DNA from: Phycisphaeraceae bacterium | GTDB lineage: Bacteria > Planctomycetota > Phycisphaerae > Phycisphaerales > SM1A02 | Direction: 5' to 3' | DNA: 64,000 bases | Assembly: GCA_004213555.1 (NCBI GenBank) | Contig: SHAP01000001.1 | Location: 124,001-188,000 of the forward strand | Shown here: one piece after another, positions 50,095-58,527 of the stretch | Numbering within the stretch: the stretch's first letter is position 1 | Layout: every line of letters starts with the position of its first letter | Program-made: the position numbers and the translations under genes | The notes under the pieces: model-generated | Databases searched by the model: none | What the model saw: only the letters and a program-made list of their open reading frames with translations | What the model was told of the DNA's origin: nothing

Positions 50095-51380
50095 CAGGGA
50101 CATTCTCCCGATGGATGAGATGGATCATCCATGGTGTCGACAGATTTCTGGAGAAGATCGTCACCGAGGTGTTCCAAATGCTCGGCTGTTCCGGGCGCAT
50201 GATCCGGGGCCAAACCGACCTCGGTGACCAAATAATTGAGCCACCGGCTCCGTCGGCCTTGCACTTCAAGGGCCAAATTTTGTCCCGCGTTGGTGAGAAA
50301 GTACTGACCTGCAATAGGTGATTGAAGAAAGCCCCGCTTGGTGGCTAAAGCAAGAATCCTTGGATCAATCGTGGACCATGGAAAGTTCACCGCAGTCCGA
50401 TGGGACTTGTGCAACAAAACAACAACATCCTCGATCGCCACTTGATCGGCAAGCTGCCGAGTCCGAGACCTTTGCATCCAGTATCCGTATCTGGGTGAAA
50501 ACAAAAGGGAGCAACCAAAAACGATCCCGCTCACCACCGTGATCGTGCCCGAGGCTTTCAAAGATTCGCCCTGCCAGAGAAGTGGGATCCAAGTGCTCAT
50601 GAGGTAGCCAGAGACCGCACAAAAGAAGGCAACCAGAATACTTACCAGGATCTGGCTCTTGAGACGGTCCGTGAAGAGTCGAGCCGTCGAAGAGGGAACG
50701 AGCAACGCCGCAATCACGAGTACCGAACCGACCGCCTCAAAAGAGGCCACCGTTGCGACCGAGACCAACAGCATCAACACCATGTTGATCGCTCGCGAGG
50801 AAAAACCAAGAGTTCGAGACAATCCGGGATCGAATGAGGCAAGACGAAGTTCCTTGAAGCAGAACAACACAAATAGTGCTGACAGCAGGACCATGATCAG
50901 CAACGACCAAATCGAGGAAGGCATGGCGTGATACACATCGGTAAAGCCAACGTCTCGAAACGAAGATGGCGCGTCGAACCAAACCAAGAGTTCCAACTGA
51001 CCGTACAAAACACAATTTGGATCAAGATCAACATGATCCGTGTGACCGACTCGAATCAGGACCACCCCTACGGCAAAAGCAATGGAAAAGACCACACCCA
51101 TGGCGGCGTTGGATTCAATGCGGCCGTATCGCCTCAAAGCTTCGATAGAGGTCACCGTCAGCAGACCGGCGACCAAAGCTCCTATGAACAGTCCGAAAGG
51201 ATCACGAGAGCCAAACACCAAGTACGCACCGACCACCCCTGGAAGCACTGTGTGGGAAAGAGCATCTCCCATCAGAGACTGGCGACGGAGAACCAAAAAG
51301 TTGCCCAACATCGTGCAACCCACCAGCACCAAAACAGATGCCAGCAAAGGAAACAAATCGAGCGCGGGGATCAGATTCAT
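50094..51380 (-). CDS. Metal ABC transporter permease fused to a DtxR-like C-terminal domain (second)
   Basis: Residues 1 to about 285 are a TroC/MntC/ZnuB-type permease of about nine membrane helices (LGNFLVLRRQSLMGDALSH, LPGVVGAYLVFG, DPGLSRTLGFSSRAINMVL, LLVPSSTARLFTDR). The last 140 residues are soluble and read like a DtxR-type repressor without its metal-sensor being complete: a winged-helix-like part (IDPRILALATKRGFLQ, YFLTNAGQNLALEV) and then RSRWLNYLVTEVGLAPDHAP and a TAEHLEHLGDDLLQKSV stretch, as in the dimerisation domain (H..EH...D...). Overlaps the first permease by 4 bases. 428 residues. Confidence 0.9.
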   Translation of the reverse strand: MNLIPALDLFPLLASVLVLVGCTMLGNFLVLRRQSLMGDALSHTVLPGVVGAYLVFGSRDPFGLFIGALVAGLLTVTSIEALRRYGRIESNAAMGVVFSIAFAVGVVLIRVGHTDHVDLDPNCVLYGQLELLVWFDAPSSFRDVGFTDVYHAMPSSIWSLLIMVLLSALFVLFCFKELRLASFDPGLSRTLGFSSRAINMVLMLLVSVATVASFEAVGSVLVIAALLVPSSTARLFTDRLKSQILVSILVAFFCAVSGYLMSTWIPLLWQGESLKASGTITVVSGIVFGCSLLFSPRYGYWMQRSRTRQLADQVAIEDVVVLLHKSHRTAVNFPWSTIDPRILALATKRGFLQSPIAGQYFLTNAGQNLALEVQGRRSRWLNYLVTEVGLAPDHAPGTAEHLEHLGDDLLQKSVDTMDDPSHPSGECP

Positions 51381-52666
51381 GGCTCAGACCCAAGCCGAAG
51401 CTGATCTTCCAATTGGGCCACAAGATCGTCGGACAACACGTGTTCAACTTGATCCACCGACCAATCAACGTGGTTGGCTGCAATATCAGCATGGCTGGTC
51501 AGATATTGGGTCCACAGACGGTGATTACGCTGGATGGTCAGTCCCCGTGATCTCCCCGATGGAGTCAGCGACCAGACGGAGGAAGAGCATTGCACAAAGT
51601 CTTTGGCTCGGAGTCGACGCATCAACCGGTTGATTTTCCGGACAGACCAGCCACGAACTGAAAACAGGGCACTCAGACCATCGTTGGCGACAGAGTCATC
51701 GTGGTCAATGAAATGTTCCAGAGCATGATCCTCAGCGATGCGCTGATTCCGGCAGTAAGAATCCCATTGACTTGAAAGAATGCCACGCCGAGGCGCAAAA
51801 ATAAGGCTGAACCCAAATATAAAACCCGCAACCAGGACAATGATGGGCCCGGTCGGCAGGTTGGGCAAGCTGGAAGAAAGAGCCGCGCCGAACCAACCTG
51901 AAATACCACCGAACAGTCCTGAGATCATCAGAACATCAATAAGTCGGGTTGACCACAACCTTGCGGCAGCACACGGCACAATCAAAAGGGCCACCACCAA
52001 CATCAAACCAACGGCTGGAATACCAATCACGCATACACCCGCCACCAACCCCATCATGAGCAGATCAATTCGGTCGACAGGCCATCCAGTGGTTGCCGCA
52101 AAATCCGCGTCAAAGCACACTTGGCCAAAAGGGTTTCGCAGGAGGATTGACGTCAGAACAACCAGCAAAGAGAGGCTCGCAAGGGTCAAGACATCAAGCT
52201 TGGTCATGGTCGATGCCTGACCGTAGATGTAAGAATCAAGTCCCGCTGTTTGGGTTGAAACAGTGGTTTGGACCACACTCAGAAGAACGATGCCTAGGCC
52301 AAAAAAAGTGCTAAGAACCAGCCCAATCGCCGCATCCTCCCGGATCCTCGGATGACGAACCAAGAACTGCACCAACCAAATTCCAAGCAGTCCACTGCAA
52401 GCGCCACCGATCAGCAGAGGCAAGATTTCGGGACCAGTGGCCCCAAAGATCAGTGACAACAAGAACCCCCCCACCACACCAGGCAATGTGGCGTGCCCCA
52501 AGGCATCGGCCATAAGTGCTCGCCGCCGAAGTACGGCGAAGGTCCCCACGACGCCACTCGCCATGCCAAGACTGGACGTGCCCAAAATGACCAGTGTGGC
52601 GTTGTAGCCAGACCGCAGCGTGAGGATATTCCAGAAGTCCAACCAAAAAGTGACGGGCCCATCCAT
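51377..52666 (-). CDS. Metal ABC transporter permease fused to a DtxR-like C-terminal domain (first)
   Basis: A 429-residue protein. The first about 290 residues form an ABC-3 metal permease (VVGTFAVLRRRALMADALGH, ATLPGVVGGFLLSLIFG, ATTGWPVDRIDLLMMGLVAG, LLIVPCAAARLWSTRLID). The soluble rest has a winged-helix-like stretch (FSVRGWSVRKINRLMRRLRA, SVWSLTPSGRSRGL) and then HRLWTQYLTSHADIAANHVD and a VDQVEHVLSDDLVAQLEDQL segment. That is the H..W..YL...H...EH.L pattern of the DtxR metal-binding and dimerisation domain. It follows the ATPase gene by 3 bases. Confidence 0.92.
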   Translation of the reverse strand: MDGPVTFWLDFWNILTLRSGYNATLVILGTSSLGMASGVVGTFAVLRRRALMADALGHATLPGVVGGFLLSLIFGATGPEILPLLIGGACSGLLGIWLVQFLVRHPRIREDAAIGLVLSTFFGLGIVLLSVVQTTVSTQTAGLDSYIYGQASTMTKLDVLTLASLSLLVVLTSILLRNPFGQVCFDADFAATTGWPVDRIDLLMMGLVAGVCVIGIPAVGLMLVVALLIVPCAAARLWSTRLIDVLMISGLFGGISGWFGAALSSSLPNLPTGPIIVLVAGFIFGFSLIFAPRRGILSSQWDSYCRNQRIAEDHALEHFIDHDDSVANDGLSALFSVRGWSVRKINRLMRRLRAKDFVQCSSSVWSLTPSGRSRGLTIQRNHRLWTQYLTSHADIAANHVDWSVDQVEHVLSDDLVAQLEDQLRLGSEP

Positions 52667-52669
52667 GAC

Positions 52670-53464
52670 TTATCTTCGCTCCGAGCGAGCAACCGCCTCC
52701 GCGGCTTCGGCCAGCATGGTCAATCGGCCGCCGTAAGTCTTCCGCAAATTGTCTTCATGAAAAACTTCAGCAACCGGACCCGAATCCACCACCCGCATGT
52801 TGAGAAAAATCACTTCGTCAAACGAGCTGGGCACGGTCTGCAAATCGTGATGAACCACAATGATGGTTCGGCCCTCATTTTTCATCTCACGTAGCACACC
52901 AAGGATGGCCTGCTCCGTTGCCGCATCGACACCGGCGAACGGCTCATCCATGAAGTACAGATCCGCCTCTTGGGCGAGGGCTCGGGCCAAGAAGACACGT
53001 TGTTGCTGCCCCCCCGAGAGTTGACGAATTTGCCGATCGGCGAGATCGGCCAGCCCCACCCGATCCAAACATACCAGAGCCGCATTTCGGTCTTTCTGTC
53101 GAACGGGACGGAACCACCCAATTTTTCGATATCGACCCATACATACGACATCAAGAGCAGTCACTGGAAATTCCCAATCCACACTTTCTCGTTGGGGGAC
53201 ATACCCAATGGTCGAACGAACGTCATCGAGCGGTTTGCCTCGAAAGGCCACCAAGCCGGAAGCACGTGGTACCAGTCCAAGGCAGGCTTTGATCAAAGTG
53301 CTCTTGCCCGCGCCATTGGGACCAACAATCGCAATCAGTCGTGGCTCCTCAGGGGCGTCGTAATCAACATCCCACAGAACTGGCTTTCGGTCGTAAGCGA
53401 CCGTCATGGCATGAATTGACAAAGGACTGTTTGTGGAGTGCTCTGGTCGATGGATGGGGCTCAT
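52670..53464 (-). CDS. Metal ABC transporter ATP-binding protein
   Basis: A 264-residue ATPase of the zinc/manganese (MntB/ZnuC/TroB) type. Walker A is GPNGAGKST (about 50-58), the signature LSGGQQQRVF is at about 149, Walker B DLYFMDEPFAG at about 169, and the H-loop is in VVHHDLQ. The Q-loop region YVPQRESVDWEFPVT matches the metal-type group. It drives uptake through the two permeases that follow. Its start overlaps the binding-protein stop by 4 bases (ATGA). Confidence 0.94.
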   Translation of the reverse strand: MSPIHRPEHSTNSPLSIHAMTVAYDRKPVLWDVDYDAPEEPRLIAIVGPNGAGKSTLIKACLGLVPRASGLVAFRGKPLDDVRSTIGYVPQRESVDWEFPVTALDVVCMGRYRKIGWFRPVRQKDRNAALVCLDRVGLADLADRQIRQLSGGQQQRVFLARALAQEADLYFMDEPFAGVDAATEQAILGVLREMKNEGRTIIVVHHDLQTVPSSFDEVIFLNMRVVDSGPVAEVFHEDNLRKTYGGRLTMLAEAAEAVARSERR

Positions 53465-54432
53465 GGTTTTGACTCAGACGACACAGAACTGTTTGTTGAA
53501 CGCCATCCTGCCTCTGGGGCTTGCCCACCAAGAGCGCGAGCAATGGCAGTCACGTTGTGATCGATCATCCCCAAGTAGGTCCCGGACCATGTTCCGGCAG
53601 TACCCATGGCATCCGAATAAAGAGAGCCACCAATGGCCACAGGGTGACCCCGAGCATCAGCGCCCTCAATAAGGGCACGAATACCTTTTTCTGGCACGGT
53701 GGATTCAACAAAAATCGCAGGAATTTTCCGCTGCACCAAGACGTCAACGAGTCGGTTGACGTCTTGGACCGAGGCTTCCGATTCAGTCGAGATACCCTGC
53801 AAGCCAATCACCTCAAATCCGAATCGCTTCCCGAAGTAACCAAATGCATCGTGAGCCGTGACGAGTACACGCATCTTTTCAGGAACCGACTGAAGAACTT
53901 GGGAGGCGTAGGCATCAAGTGCTTCCAACTGTTTGGCATACGCTTTGGTATTGGATTCATACGCCTCACGGCCGTCAGGATCCAGAAGGACACAACGATC
54001 CCGAATGGCCATGAGAACCGCACGCCAATGTTTGGGATCCATCCAAACGTGAGGGTCGTGCGCTTCGAGATCTTCGGCATCACGGAGAAGCGATTGCTCT
54101 GGCAATTCCTCTGCAACTGCACACACCGAACGGCCCGACTCTTGGGCACGAATGAATGCCTCATCCATGCGCCCCTCGAGGTGAAGTCCGTTGTAAAAAA
54201 TCACATCCGAAGCCAACACCTTCATCAAATCGGACCGGGTTGGCTGGTACAGATGAGGATCGACTCCGGAAGGCATCAGCACCTCGACCTTGCCAAGATC
54301 ACCAACCACGGCTTTCACCAAATCGCCAACCATTCCAGTGGTGGCCAAGCAACGCAACTCACCGGCCGACGCGGGCTGAACCGATACCAATGGAGCGAGA
54401 AAAAGTATGACGGCGTGCAGCAAGAGTCTCAT
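53461..54432 (-). CDS. Metal ABC transporter periplasmic-binding protein (TroA/MntA/ZnuA family)
   Basis: With ATG 54432 the protein has a signal peptide (LLLHAVILFLAPLVSVQPASA). The 323 residues show the cluster 9 metal ligands: His in GVDPHLYQPTRSD, His in HDPHVWMDPKHW, the HDAFGYFGKRFGFEV region and the Asp region near SLYSDAMG. The set (His, His, Glu/His, Asp) is that of manganese, iron or zinc binding proteins; it lacks the His-rich loop of ZnuA, which leans to Mn or Fe. GTG 54468 is an alternative start, but a candidate operator then lies in the coding region. Confidence 0.92.
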   Translation of the reverse strand: MRLLLHAVILFLAPLVSVQPASAGELRCLATTGMVGDLVKAVVGDLGKVEVLMPSGVDPHLYQPTRSDLMKVLASDVIFYNGLHLEGRMDEAFIRAQESGRSVCAVAEELPEQSLLRDAEDLEAHDPHVWMDPKHWRAVLMAIRDRCVLLDPDGREAYESNTKAYAKQLEALDAYASQVLQSVPEKMRVLVTAHDAFGYFGKRFGFEVIGLQGISTESEASVQDVNRLVDVLVQRKIPAIFVESTVPEKGIRALIEGADARGHPVAIGGSLYSDAMGTAGTWSGTYLGMIDHNVTAIARALGGQAPEAGWRSTNSSVSSESKP

Positions 54433-54436
54433 ACTC

Positions 54437-54450
54437 GTAGCATAGGCTAC
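54437..54450. promoter_or_regulatory. Inverted repeat upstream of the binding-protein gene, candidate metal-regulator site
   Basis: GTAGC-ATAG-GCTAC is a perfect palindrome with a 4-base centre, 5 bases before the probable start codon. Its core TAGGCTA also occurs in reverse (TAGCCTA, 54893-54899) just upstream of the DtxR/MntR gene. DtxR-family operators typically carry a TTAGG...CCTAA-like core, so the regulator next door could bind here. Position and core are suggestive only. Confidence 0.35.
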
Positions 54451-54488
54451 AAACGATTGCTTATCCACAGCCTGGCGTGATTCCGTGG

Positions 54489-54887
54489 CTAAGAATCTCT
54501 TATAAATTCTTTCATTTTCAGCAGAGTCTCTTTGCTGACGTGATGTTCAATGCCTTCAGCATCAATTTCCGCCGTCTTCTTCGAGACTCCTAGGGCTCGC
54601 AAAAAAGAAAAAACAAGCTCGTGACGAGCACGAGATCGCTCGGCCAGGGCGACCCCTTTCGGGCTGAGTTGAATTGGCTTTCGAGGAGGAGCGTTCAAGA
54701 GGCCTTCTCGGTCAAGCCTTCGGACAATACGAGACGCCGTCACGTGGCTTACACCAAACTTTTGGGCCAACATGGAAATCCGACACTCGCCAGATGACTG
54801 TAAGAATTCTGCAACGGCCTCGACATAATCCTCAGCGGTTTCCGAGGCGTGATCATCACGCGTGCGTTTAAAAGCAGAAGTTGACAC
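54489..54887 (-). CDS. mntR: DtxR/MntR-family metal-dependent transcriptional regulator
   Basis: A 132-residue protein with an N-terminal winged helix (SETAEDYVEAVAEFLQ, ISMLAQKFGVSHVTASRIVR, LNAPPRKPIQLSPKGVALAE) and the short metal-binding/dimerisation part ending IDAEGIEHHVSKETLLKMKE. No SH3-like third domain is present, as in MntR. The motif EGIEHHVS contains the usual metal ligands. Such proteins block uptake genes when manganese or iron is plentiful. It is the first gene of the metal-uptake locus; GTG start. The gap before it also carries a TAGCCTA core. Confidence 0.9.
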   Translation of the reverse strand: MSTSAFKRTRDDHASETAEDYVEAVAEFLQSSGECRISMLAQKFGVSHVTASRIVRRLDREGLLNAPPRKPIQLSPKGVALAERSRARHELVFSFLRALGVSKKTAEIDAEGIEHHVSKETLLKMKEFIRDS

Positions 54888-54888
54888 G

Positions 54889-54905
54889 TCTCTAGCCTAA
54901 CGAGA
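54889..54905. promoter_or_regulatory. Inverted repeat upstream of mntR, candidate operator
   Basis: TCTC-TAGCCTAAC-GAGA lies just 2 bases before the mntR start. Its centre carries TAGCCTA, the reverse of the TAGGCTA core in the palindrome ahead of the binding-protein gene. This suggests autoregulation, but the flanking arms differ between the two places, so confidence is low. Confidence 0.3.
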
Positions 54906-54911
54906 ACCTGC

Positions 54912-55808
54912 TCAGTCCTGTGATGAAGGTACAGATCGTGGAGGACGTGGTATCAGCACAGGGGTTGCCTTCTTGTAGGCCTCATAGTCTTCTTGTCCCC
55001 CCCATCGCTCGTCTGCTTTCTGTTCCAGAAGAGGAACCCCACTCATCTTCATCAAAAGAAATGTCACAAACACGGGTGAGATCAGGGTGACATACTGCCA
55101 ACCCGCGAGAACGGGGACTGCCATCAAGGCCACACCAATCCAAAGGACGATCTCTCCGAAATAATTGGGGTGGCGTGACCAAGCCCAAAGACCTGTCCGA
55201 ATGAACTGGCCTCGGTTGGTGGGATCCATTTTGAAAGATGACTTCTGAGCATCTGCGACCACTTCTACGGCAAAGCCAAACCACCAAACGCCAAATCCTG
55301 TCCAACCCAACCACGACATAGGGATCGTCTCCCCCCCGGTCACAATCGCGAGCGCTGCTGCCATGGTGGTCAACACCCACAACGCTTGCAGGGTCCACCA
55401 CACCAAAAAAGTGCTTGGCTTCGTCTTCACGCTGTCGAAACGGATGTCTTTGCCCACCCGTTTGACACGAACAAACAGAAATCCCGCCAAACGAATAGCC
55501 CAGATGGACACCATGCCCACCACTAGCGTGCTTCGGAGATCAAGCGGTTGCGATAGGACAACGGCCAGTCCTGTGACCGAGAGATAGGTCACCCCCCCCG
55601 TGAGATCGTAGTAGTGCTCAGTCCGTGCGAAGGCAGATGGCACGTACACCAACCAGTTCAAACCAAAGGCCAGACCAGCGCACCACATAAAAACCGGAAC
55701 GTCGGCCTGAACCAGACCACCAGATCCCCCGGCCAACGCCAAAGCAATGCCCAAAAGGGTGATGATGCAGACGGAAAGAAGGTCACGAGCCGAAGCTTGA
55801 ATTGGCAT
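54912..55808 (-). CDS. DUF1295-family membrane protein (steroid 5-alpha-reductase-like)
   Basis: A 298-residue integral membrane protein with about seven helices. The family motif HPNYFGEIVLWIGVAL (about 211-226), followed by SPVFVTFLLMKMSGVPLLE and RWGGQEDYEAYKK, is typical of DUF1295, related to isoprenylcysteine methyltransferase and 5-alpha-steroid reductase folds. Enzymatic substrate is unknown. It ends 25 bases before the mntR start codon on the same strand, so it may be co-transcribed, but its role in metal uptake is not evident. Confidence 0.86.
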   Translation of the reverse strand: MPIQASARDLLSVCIITLLGIALALAGGSGGLVQADVPVFMWCAGLAFGLNWLVYVPSAFARTEHYYDLTGGVTYLSVTGLAVVLSQPLDLRSTLVVGMVSIWAIRLAGFLFVRVKRVGKDIRFDSVKTKPSTFLVWWTLQALWVLTTMAAALAIVTGGETIPMSWLGWTGFGVWWFGFAVEVVADAQKSSFKMDPTNRGQFIRTGLWAWSRHPNYFGEIVLWIGVALMAVPVLAGWQYVTLISPVFVTFLLMKMSGVPLLEQKADERWGGQEDYEAYKKATPVLIPRPPRSVPSSQD

Positions 55809-55831
55809 GCTTTCACTCTAGGCGGGAGTAC

Positions 55832-57064
55832 TCATTCGGCAGGGCCGTAGACAACTTTCCGCAAGCCGGCGGGAATCTCGAAGCTGAATTCACGAGCTCG
55901 GCTCATCCAAAGCACATACATCTGGTTGCTGGGATCGATCCAGAAGTGGGTGTTGTGGTAACCCGACCAACCAAAAATACCCTGAGGCGCAGCATTCCCT
56001 TCCGACGCGGGATCACGCATCACAAAAACGCTGTACCCCATGTCCATTCCTGCTGGTCGCTCCATCTCAGCCATGATGTCGATGCTCAGGGGTGTGGTCA
56101 TCTGGTCAATACTGGCCTGCGTCAGGGTGCGTTTCCCTTGAAATTCACCACCGTTGGCCAACATCTGACAAAAGTTGGCATAGTCCGCTGCTGTTGAGAC
56201 AAGGCCCCCATCGCCAAAGTGAGCAGAACTTTTCGGGCTGTACGTCAACTCATTGAGAAGGAACGTGTAGCCCTTCAAATTTTCAGAGTTGATCCACAGA
56301 GGTTGGAACCGTGCCCGCTTTTGTTCGTCCATCACAAAAGAGGTGTCCACCATGTTCAAGGGTCCAAACAGGTTTTGACTGAGGTAATCCTCAAGAGGGA
56401 GGCCAGTCATGACCTCAATAAGGCGCCCAAGAATGGCTTGGTTTAGACCGTACATGAAGTCGGATCCCGGCTCGAACGCCAAAGGCTCCTGAGCGACTGC
56501 CTCGCAGTAATCCTGCAGGTCATTGAATCGTGTTTGGTTTGGATGCGGGCGGTCATATCCAGGAGGAACGGGATTGATGACTGAATTTGTGTTGGGAGCG
56601 CCGTCTTCCCAACCCGAGTAGTAACCCCACCCGGAACGGTGGGACATGAGATGCTCAATGGTGAGTGGCTGGGTCGCTGGTCTTACGGAATCACCGTCTT
56701 GGACAGCGAGAGATTCAAAGCAGGGCAAATAAGCTGAGACATGATCATCCATCTCAAACTTACCCTGCTCGTGAAGCATCATCATCGCCACAATGGTGAC
56801 AGGCTTGGACATAGACCAAATGGGGAACACCGTGGTCTCGTCGACATCCCGGTCTCCGGGTCGGCCCGAATTGACAACCGACATCGCTCGTGTGCCATCG
56901 GCAGCCCCGACGATGACAAGATTGCTCCCGGTGACCTCGTCATCAATAATTTGGGATTGGTATGACTTGATCCGCGAACGAAGACTTTCTTCGGATGAAC
57001 CCGTGGTGGTGCAGCCAAACAGAAAACAAAGCGTCAAGAGCGCTGTCGAAGTGCGAAAAATCAA
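55832..57064 (-). CDS. Serine hydrolase lipoprotein (beta-lactamase-related, EstB-like)
   Basis: The TTG at 57064 is preferred: GGGAG lies 5-6 bases upstream, and the product starts MIFRTSTALLTLCFLFGC with lipobox LFGC at residues 15-18. The GTG at 57097 is an upstream alternative. The 410-residue protein has the SxxK motif at Ser84-Lys87 (WSMSKPVT), the HLMSHRSGWGYY block, and FMYGLNQAILGRLIEVMTG, resembling EstB-type esterases where Y-x-x replaces the beta-lactamase YxN. The end motif FGWSGYHNTHFWIDP is class C-like. Probably an envelope esterase or peptidase rather than an antibiotic resistance enzyme. Confidence 0.88.
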   Translation of the reverse strand: MIFRTSTALLTLCFLFGCTTTGSSEESLRSRIKSYQSQIIDDEVTGSNLVIVGAADGTRAMSVVNSGRPGDRDVDETTVFPIWSMSKPVTIVAMMMLHEQGKFEMDDHVSAYLPCFESLAVQDGDSVRPATQPLTIEHLMSHRSGWGYYSGWEDGAPNTNSVINPVPPGYDRPHPNQTRFNDLQDYCEAVAQEPLAFEPGSDFMYGLNQAILGRLIEVMTGLPLEDYLSQNLFGPLNMVDTSFVMDEQKRARFQPLWINSENLKGYTFLLNELTYSPKSSAHFGDGGLVSTAADYANFCQMLANGGEFQGKRTLTQASIDQMTTPLSIDIMAEMERPAGMDMGYSVFVMRDPASEGNAAPQGIFGWSGYHNTHFWIDPSNQMYVLWMSRAREFSFEIPAGLRKVVYGPAE

Positions 57065-57182
57065 TTGAACTCCCTGGATTGGTGTTACTCGAGTCACGAG
57101 GAGATGATCCTACCAACTCACGCCAATCAAAAGAAACTCCAGAGACCTACCGTGGCATTTCTTTCATCTGCCACCCTAAGGG

Positions 57183-58448
57183 TCAGTGGTTGGGAGTGGC
57201 CTTCTTCGGGGAGAAGACAAAGAGAGCCAAGAAAATGACCGCCAACCCAACGGGAAGGTAAGCCACCTGCCCAAAGGCTTCAAGACCCGCCTCGGCTTGA
57301 ATGCTTGCCCATTGCAACGCGACTTCAGATCCTTCTTCAGCAGACTGCAATGCTTCGGCTGTCACGCCTTCAGGAATTCTGTTTGCAATGCCTTCATCGT
57401 ACCAACGTCCAATCACCGGCAACACGTAACTCACGCTGAGCATGCCAGCACCGCCCATGATGGCCAACCCCATGGCGCCAGTCTTGGGGAATCGTTCGTT
57501 GGTGTACCCCAACATGGTGGGCCAAAAGAAGCAGACCCCAAAAGCAAAGACCGTTGCTGATGCGAACAGCATTGGGCCTGAAGTCTGGCTCATCAAGAAG
57601 AGACCCGCCGCACTCAGGATAGCGCTGCCAAGCAGCATGCCCAAAGGCTGCAGGCGATGAACAAATGGACCGGCAAATTGACGGCCTACCGCCATCAGTC
57701 CAGTGATCCAGACCAGCACAAGCAGGCCGGACACGCCAGCGTTTTCCATAATGTTGGGGATCCACTGGTTGGGCCCAAGTTCTGTAGCGGCAGTCAACAG
57801 CATGCAAATCACCAGCAACAAGAACACTGGATGAAGGCAGGCCGCGAACATGTCGCCAGTGGAAACCCCCATCTCGACGCGTTCGGTCTTTGGCATGGAC
57901 TGACCAACAAACAGCACGGCATAAGCGGCCAAGGGAAGCAGCATCGTGGCAAATTGAGCCTGCCATCCCAAACCGAGTTTGCCCATGAGATATCCCACCA
58001 GCCCACCGATCACAATGCCTCCGGGGAACCAAACATGGAACTGATTCAGTTTGGTGGTTTTGTTGGCTGGGTACAAAGCGGCAATCAAAGGATTGCAGGC
58101 AGCTTCAACCGATCCATTTGCGATACCAAACAAGAGCGTGCCGCCGAACAGACTCCAGTAATCCCAAGCAAAAATCGTCAACAAGATGCCCGCCAAGTGA
58201 CCCACGAAGCCCAAGCCGACAATCCGCCGCATGCCGATGGCATCACACAGAGGGCCTCCAAACAACATTGCCAGAGTAAATCCCCAGAAGGCGGTGCCAT
58301 TGATCCAGCCGACTTGCTCGTTGGTCAATCCAAACTCTTCGGTCCATGAGCTCATGGCCGCACCGCGGATGGCAAAGCTCATGGAAGTCACAATCAAGGC
58401 CAGACAACTTGCGTTGAACAAGCGAGAAGCGTTGGGGGAAGATGACAT
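57183..58448 (-). CDS. MFS transporter, FucP-like
   Basis: A 421-residue protein with about 12 hydrophobic helices in two halves. WINGTAFWGFTLAMLFGGPL (about 50-69), the cytosolic loop GMRRIVGLG, and PVFLLLVICMLLTAATELGPN are like the FucP/GLUT-type sugar symporters of the major facilitator superfamily. It lies after the giant PA14-propeller protein on the same strand (79-base gap), so both may handle sugar-derived compounds. GGAG is well placed before the ATG. Substrate unknown. Confidence 0.87.
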   Translation of the reverse strand: MSSSPNASRLFNASCLALIVTSMSFAIRGAAMSSWTEEFGLTNEQVGWINGTAFWGFTLAMLFGGPLCDAIGMRRIVGLGFVGHLAGILLTIFAWDYWSLFGGTLLFGIANGSVEAACNPLIAALYPANKTTKLNQFHVWFPGGIVIGGLVGYLMGKLGLGWQAQFATMLLPLAAYAVLFVGQSMPKTERVEMGVSTGDMFAACLHPVFLLLVICMLLTAATELGPNQWIPNIMENAGVSGLLVLVWITGLMAVGRQFAGPFVHRLQPLGMLLGSAILSAAGLFLMSQTSGPMLFASATVFAFGVCFFWPTMLGYTNERFPKTGAMGLAIMGGAGMLSVSYVLPVIGRWYDEGIANRIPEGVTAEALQSAEEGSEVALQWASIQAEAGLEAFGQVAYLPVGLAVIFLALFVFSPKKATPNH

Positions 58449-58527
58449 GGGGAGATCTCCTCAGCGGACAAGCCGCAAAAACGTGATGTTCACCTTGTTC
58501 TTTTTCGGCACAAATGAACAAAATTGA

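Noticed and set aside
55832-57064. Antibiotic-resistance beta-lactamase
   Set aside because: SxxK is present, but the YxN motif is replaced by an EstB-like form and the protein is a lipoprotein, so esterase or peptidase activity is more likely.
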